Below, piece after piece: positions 5,831-9,245 of a stretch of 9,245 nt of DNA (its first letter is position 1; each line of letters begins with the position of its first letter). A program made the position numbers and the translations under genes. This DNA is from Erysipelotrichaceae bacterium (GTDB lineage: Bacteria > Bacillota_I > Bacilli_A > Erysipelotrichales > Erysipelotrichaceae), in the NCBI GenBank assembly GCA_017561615.1, contig JAFZBT010000145.1:1-9245 (forward strand), in the 5' to 3' direction. The notes under the pieces were generated by a model. The model had not been told where the DNA came from. It saw nothing but the letters and a program-made list of their open reading frames with translations, and did no database searches.

Positions 5831-5845
5831 CCTCCGGAAAGGAGG
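5831..5845 (+). promoter_or_regulatory. Hairpin sequestering the Shine-Dalgarno of the exporter gene
   Basis: CCTCC (5831-5835) is fully complementary to the GGAGG (5841-5845) of the ribosome binding site eight bases before the exporter ATG, with a GGAAA loop. TTCCG (5818-5822), part of the upstream hairpin, can instead pair with CGGAA (5835-5839), which would interrupt this small stem. The two states exclude each other, so the leader could act as a switch. This was read by eye only. Confidence 0.4.
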
Positions 5846-5853
5846 AGTTTGTT

Positions 5854-7587
5854 ATGCGTAAGTTACTGATCTATCTTAAACCCTACCGGGGAAAGATGGC
5901 CCTGGCCACCCTGTTGATGGCGATCTCGGCCGTCTGTGACCTGTTACTGCCGACGCTGATGTCCGACGTACTGGACAAGGGCGTTTACGGCGCCGCCGAA
6001 GCCGACACCTTCGGCTACATTCTTTCAACCGCCGCCTGGATGCTGGCGGTCTCCGTGGCCTCCCTGGCCTCGGTGGCCGGCGGCTACTGGGTGGTCTATC
6101 ACGTCGTTGCCGGATATACCTGGTCCCTGCGTTCCGCTCTGTTTGCCAAGGTCCACACCATGACCCTGGCCGAAGTCAGCCGCATCGGGCCTTCCAATCT
6201 GGTTACCCGCTCTACCCATGACGTCGGTACCCTCAACTGGATAATCTCGGCGCTGTGCGGCGGCATTCTCATCATACCGCTGATGTTTGCCGGCGGCGTC
6301 TTTCTGTGCATGCGCAAGGATGTCCGCCTGTCGCTGGTCGTCTTGTGCGCCGTGCCGCTGCTGATCATCCTGGTGCTGACCATGAGCAAAAAGATCGAGC
6401 ATCTCTGGGACGTCTCCGATGAATATTGCGATAAGCAGAACGACCTGGTCCGCCAGCGGCTGAGAGGCATCCGGGTCATCCGCGCCTTTGACCGCGAGCT
6501 TCAGGCTCACGAGAAGATCACCGAAGCCACCCGCGTCATGGCCGACAACATCATCAAGGCCAACGTCCGCATGGAGATCATCGACCCGCTGGCCGCCTTC
6601 GTGCTCAATACCGCCGCTCTGCTGGTGGTATATCTGGGCGGCGTACGCCTGGAAAGAGGCAGCGGCCTGTCGGCCGGCGACATCTTCGCCATCATCCAGT
6701 ACATCAGCATCATCCTGGGAGCCATCATTGCCGTTTCCTACGACATCGTCATGGTGCCCCATATCCGGGTAGCGGTCCGCCGGCTGAGTCAGATCACCGA
6801 ATCGACCGATCTGGAAGATGACCGCCCCGCCGAAGGACTGACCTTCTCGGGCGACATTGACGTCGACCATCTTTCCTTCACCTACCCCGGCAGCTCTCTG
6901 CCTGCTTTAAGCGATGTCGACCTGCACATCAAAGCCGGTCAGTGGGTGTCCATCATCGGCGGCACCGGTTCCGGCAAGTCCACGCTGGCCCAGCTGCTGC
7001 TGGACTTCCGCAAGCCCAGCGAGGGAGCGGTGCGCTTCGACGGCCGTGACAGCCGGGAACTTTCGCCCAAGGATGTCCGCAGCAACGTCAGCTGCGCCCT
7101 GCAGAAGTCGATGCTCTATGCCGGCACCATTGCCGAAAACCTGCGCATGGGCAGGCCCGAAGCCACCGACGAAGAGCTCTGGCAGGCGCTGGAGCTGGCC
7201 CAGCTGGCTGACTTCGTCAGGGAAAAGCCCGAAGGACTGCAGTTCAGGCTGGAACAGGCCGCCGCCAACATTTCCGGCGGCCAGAAGCAGCGTTTGGCCA
7301 TTGCCCGGGCCATCCTCAAGGACGCCTCCATCTACATCTTTGACGACTCCTTCTCGGCTCTGGACTTCCTCACCGAAGCCAGGGTCCGTAAGGCTCTCAA
7401 CGACAAACTGGCGGGCAAGACCCGCATCGTGATCACCCAGCGGGTGGTCTCCGCCATGCACTCTGACCGGATCTTCGTCATGGCCGACGGTGCCCTGGTC
7501 GGCGCCGGCAGCCATGAAGAGCTGTTGGAAAGCTGCGGGATCTATAAGGAAATCTATCTTTCTCAGACAGGAGGTGAGGCCGCATGA
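5854..7587 (+). CDS. Heterodimeric ABC exporter, subunit 1 (degenerate-site Walker B), permease/ATPase fusion
   Basis: A 577-residue half-transporter: a type IV exporter membrane domain with about six helices (roughly 15-40, 55-80, 130-152, 158-178, 245-265 and 275-300), then an ATP-binding domain (about 335-575). NBD motifs are Walker A GGTGSGKST (369-377), Q-loop Gln417, intact signature ISGGQ (473-477) and Walker B IYIFDD (493-498). Two key catalytic positions differ from the active consensus: Asp498 replaces the Walker B glutamate, and Gln529 (ITQR) replaces the H-loop histidine. Such changes mark the subunit that supplies the Walker half of the degenerate ATP site in heterodimers such as TM287/288, BmrCD and LmrCD. 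It needs the next gene product to work. The stop overlaps the next start (ATGA). The substrate is unknown; relatives export drugs, lipids or peptides. AAAGGAGG lies eight bases before the ATG. Confidence 0.92.
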   Translation: MRKLLIYLKPYRGKMALATLLMAISAVCDLLLPTLMSDVLDKGVYGAAEADTFGYILSTAAWMLAVSVASLASVAGGYWVVYHVVAGYTWSLRSALFAKVHTMTLAEVSRIGPSNLVTRSTHDVGTLNWIISALCGGILIIPLMFAGGVFLCMRKDVRLSLVVLCAVPLLIILVLTMSKKIEHLWDVSDEYCDKQNDLVRQRLRGIRVIRAFDRELQAHEKITEATRVMADNIIKANVRMEIIDPLAAFVLNTAALLVVYLGGVRLERGSGLSAGDIFAIIQYISIILGAIIAVSYDIVMVPHIRVAVRRLSQITESTDLEDDRPAEGLTFSGDIDVDHLSFTYPGSSLPALSDVDLHIKAGQWVSIIGGTGSGKSTLAQLLLDFRKPSEGAVRFDGRDSRELSPKDVRSNVSCALQKSMLYAGTIAENLRMGRPEATDEELWQALELAQLADFVREKPEGLQFRLEQAAANISGGQKQRLAIARAILKDASIYIFDDSFSALDFLTEARVRKALNDKLAGKTRIVITQRVVSAMHSDRIFVMADGALVGAGSHEELLESCGIYKEIYLSQTGGEAA

Positions 7588-9245
7588 GTCAGACCGAACT
7601 GAACGAAAAGAACGAAGCAAGGGAAGAAACCGGCAAGTCCAGAGAAAAGCGCCGGCTCTTTGATCAGACCGGCAGGCGGCTGATCCGGGAGATCTGGCCG
7701 CTCAGGGGCTGGATCCTGCTCTGCGGACTGCTGTGCCTGTTGCTGATCGGCTGCTCGGTAGCCGGACCCCAGCTGCTCGGCAGTCTGGTCAACCGCCTGT
7801 ATGAATGGACCAGTGAACCGTATGAAGGCCTGGCCGCCAGCCTGCTTCCCCAGCTGGTACTGCTCTTTGCGGTCTACGGGCTGCAATCCGGCCTTTCCTA
7901 TGGCGAATACTACCTGCTCAGCAATGTCGTCAGCCGCTACTTCTGCGCCGGCATGCGCATCCGGCTGTCCGACAAGCTGCGCCGGCTGCCGGTGTCCTAC
8001 ATGGACACAACCGCGGCCGGAGACATCATCGAAAGGATGATGGAAGACGTCGGCACCATGGCCGACAGCATCTATGCCATCGTGCACATCCTTCTGTCCG
8101 GCTTCCTGCAGATCATCGTCATCGCGGTGATGCTGCTGGTGACCGACTGGCGCATGGCCATTCCCGTCATCCTGCTCTCCCCGCTGGCCGTACTGCTGTC
8201 CGCCCGGATGGCAACGCTGGGCGAGGAGCACTGGGACGCCCACTTCAGCCTGGGCGGCAAGCTGACCTCCCTGGCGGAGGAAGCCTATACCAACTATCCC
8301 ACTACCAAGGCCTTCAACCGGGAAGATTACATGCAGCAGAAGTATGACGAGCTGTCGCAGCAGCATCAGCGCAACGGCATCTTCGGCAACTTCCTGTCCT
8401 CGATCGTTCAGCCGGTGATCGCCTTCGTCAACGCCCTGGCCTACATCGCCGTGGCCATCGTGGGCGGCTGGCTGATCATCAACCGCGGGGTGCCCATCGG
8501 TACCGTGGTCACCGTCATCCTGTTCTCCCATCAGTTCTCCTCACCGCTGGAACGCATCGCCTTCGGCTTAGGCTACATCCAGCAGATCAAGTCGGCTGCC
8601 AAGCGCGTCTTCGACATGCTGGATCTGCCGGAGGAGATCAACCCCGAGGGAAAGATGGAGACACCGGTCCGCGGACGGGTCCAGTTCTGCCATGTCGACT
8701 TCTCCTACGATCCGGCCAAGCCGCTGATCAGGGATCTCAACATCGACGTCAAGCCCGGCCAGAAGGTGGCCATCGTCGGTCCGACCGGGGCCGGCAAGAC
8801 GACCATCGTCAACCTGCTGATGCGCTTCTACGACATCAATTCCGGAAAGATCCTGATCGACGGTCAGGACATCAGCGCCCTCTCCCGCTCGGAAGACCGC
8901 CGGCAGTTTGCCATGGTCCTGCAGGACACCTGGCTGTTCAAGGGAACCGTGGCTCAGAACGTCGCCTACGGTTCGCCGCAGGCGACCCGCGAGCAGATCG
9001 AGTGGGCCTGTGACTGCGCCTATTGCGATCACTTCATCCGCCGGCTGCCGCAGGGCTACGACACCGTGATCTCCGAAGACAGCACCGCCGTCTCTTCCGG
9101 CCAGAAGCAGCTGCTCACCATTGCCCGGGCCCTGCTGGCCGACAGGCCGTTGCTGATCCTGGACGAGGCGACTTCCAACGTCGATACCCGTACCGAGCTG
9201 TTATTGCAGAAGGCCATGGACCGGCTGATGGCCGGACGGACCTGC
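7584..9245 (+). CDS. Heterodimeric ABC exporter, subunit 2 (catalytic-site subunit), truncated by the window end
   Basis: The reading frame is open from the ATG at 7584 to the window end (554 codons), missing perhaps the last 40-60 residues, including the H-loop. A charged hydrophilic N-terminus of about 35 residues precedes six predicted membrane helices (roughly 42-65, 87-105, 163-187, 192-208, 275-298 and 305-320). The ATPase domain has Walker A GPTGAGKT (399-406), Q-loop Gln447, and Walker B LLILDE with catalytic Glu528 followed by ATSNVD. The signature reads VSSGQ (503-507), not LSGGQ. It is therefore the natural partner of subunit 1: its Walker motifs face the intact ISGGQ of subunit 1 to form the active site, while VSSGQ faces the Asp498/Gln529 side. 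The ribosome binding site AGGAGGTG (7569-7576) lies inside the end of the upstream gene, seven bases from the ATG. The ATGA overlap implies coupled, near-equimolar synthesis. Confidence 0.92.
   Translation, partial: MSQTELNEKNEAREETGKSREKRRLFDQTGRRLIREIWPLRGWILLCGLLCLLLIGCSVAGPQLLGSLVNRLYEWTSEPYEGLAASLLPQLVLLFAVYGLQSGLSYGEYYLLSNVVSRYFCAGMRIRLSDKLRRLPVSYMDTTAAGDIIERMMEDVGTMADSIYAIVHILLSGFLQIIVIAVMLLVTDWRMAIPVILLSPLAVLLSARMATLGEEHWDAHFSLGGKLTSLAEEAYTNYPTTKAFNREDYMQQKYDELSQQHQRNGIFGNFLSSIVQPVIAFVNALAYIAVAIVGGWLIINRGVPIGTVVTVILFSHQFSSPLERIAFGLGYIQQIKSAAKRVFDMLDLPEEINPEGKMETPVRGRVQFCHVDFSYDPAKPLIRDLNIDVKPGQKVAIVGPTGAGKTTIVNLLMRFYDINSGKILIDGQDISALSRSEDRRQFAMVLQDTWLFKGTVAQNVAYGSPQATREQIEWACDCAYCDHFIRRLPQGYDTVISEDSTAVSSGQKQLLTIARALLADRPLLILDEATSNVDTRTELLLQKAMDRLMAGRTC

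Noticed and set aside
6025..8531. Long minus-strand open frames (281, 237 and 322 codons) opposite the exporter genes
   Set aside because: They lie wholly antisense to well-supported ABC transporter genes, have Asp/Gly/His/Gln-rich compositions with no domain, and arise from the GC-biased third positions of the real genes.
1..9245. CRISPR array, tRNA or rRNA gene, insertion sequence, attachment site
   Set aside because: No spaced direct repeats, no cloverleaf-like segment, no transposase or integrase frame, and no flanking duplications were seen by eye; nearly all of the window is occupied by identified genes.

Overview
The window reads as chromosomal DNA of a fairly GC-rich low-GC-lineage Gram-positive (Bacillota). 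The evidence is the strong AGGAGG-type ribosome binding sites, the housekeeping-type TATAAT promoters, and the cysS - mrnC - rlmB gene order, in which Mini-ribonuclease III follows cysteinyl-tRNA synthetase. A GC-rich member of the Erysipelotrichia is my best guess, but that is an inference; a protein search would be needed to place it.

Layout. (1) Bases 1-2476, minus strand: a tight housekeeping operon, cysS -> mrnC -> rlmB -> start of a further gene cut by the window edge, driven by an extended -10 promoter near 2506-2514. It covers tRNA charging, 23S rRNA end maturation and 23S rRNA 2'-O-methylation. (2) Bases 2477-2629: a divergent promoter region containing an imperfect inverted repeat. 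(3) Bases 2630-4160, plus strand: a GNAT acetyltransferase with its own promoter, then a ribokinase-family sugar kinase with its own promoter, closed by a textbook intrinsic terminator. (4) Bases 4161-5767: an ABC-F ATPase preceded by a short leader with a three-codon ORF (M-K-L-stop) and complementary segments covering the ABC-F translation start. (5) Bases 5768-9245: an 86-base leader with two hairpins, then two overlapping genes encoding the two halves of a heterodimeric ABC exporter; the second runs off the window.

How the genes work together. The left operon serves translation. The right half looks like a defence or efflux module: an ABC-F protein (ribosome-acting ATPase, some of which protect against antibiotics) followed by an asymmetric type IV ABC exporter of the BmrCD/LmrCD/TM287-288 type. 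The exporter halves carry complementary degenerate motifs (Asp for the Walker B Glu and Gln for the H-loop His in the first; VSSGQ in place of LSGGQ in the second), as expected for one degenerate and one active ATP site.

The most interesting signal is regulatory. The ABC-F leader has the architecture of a translational attenuator: a minimal uORF with a strong ribosome binding site, whose own bases can pair with the stretch between the ABC-F Shine-Dalgarno and its start codon. A ribosome held on the uORF would open that stem. The exporter leader shows a second candidate RNA structure that hides its Shine-Dalgarno. Both are read by eye and have not been folded computationally.
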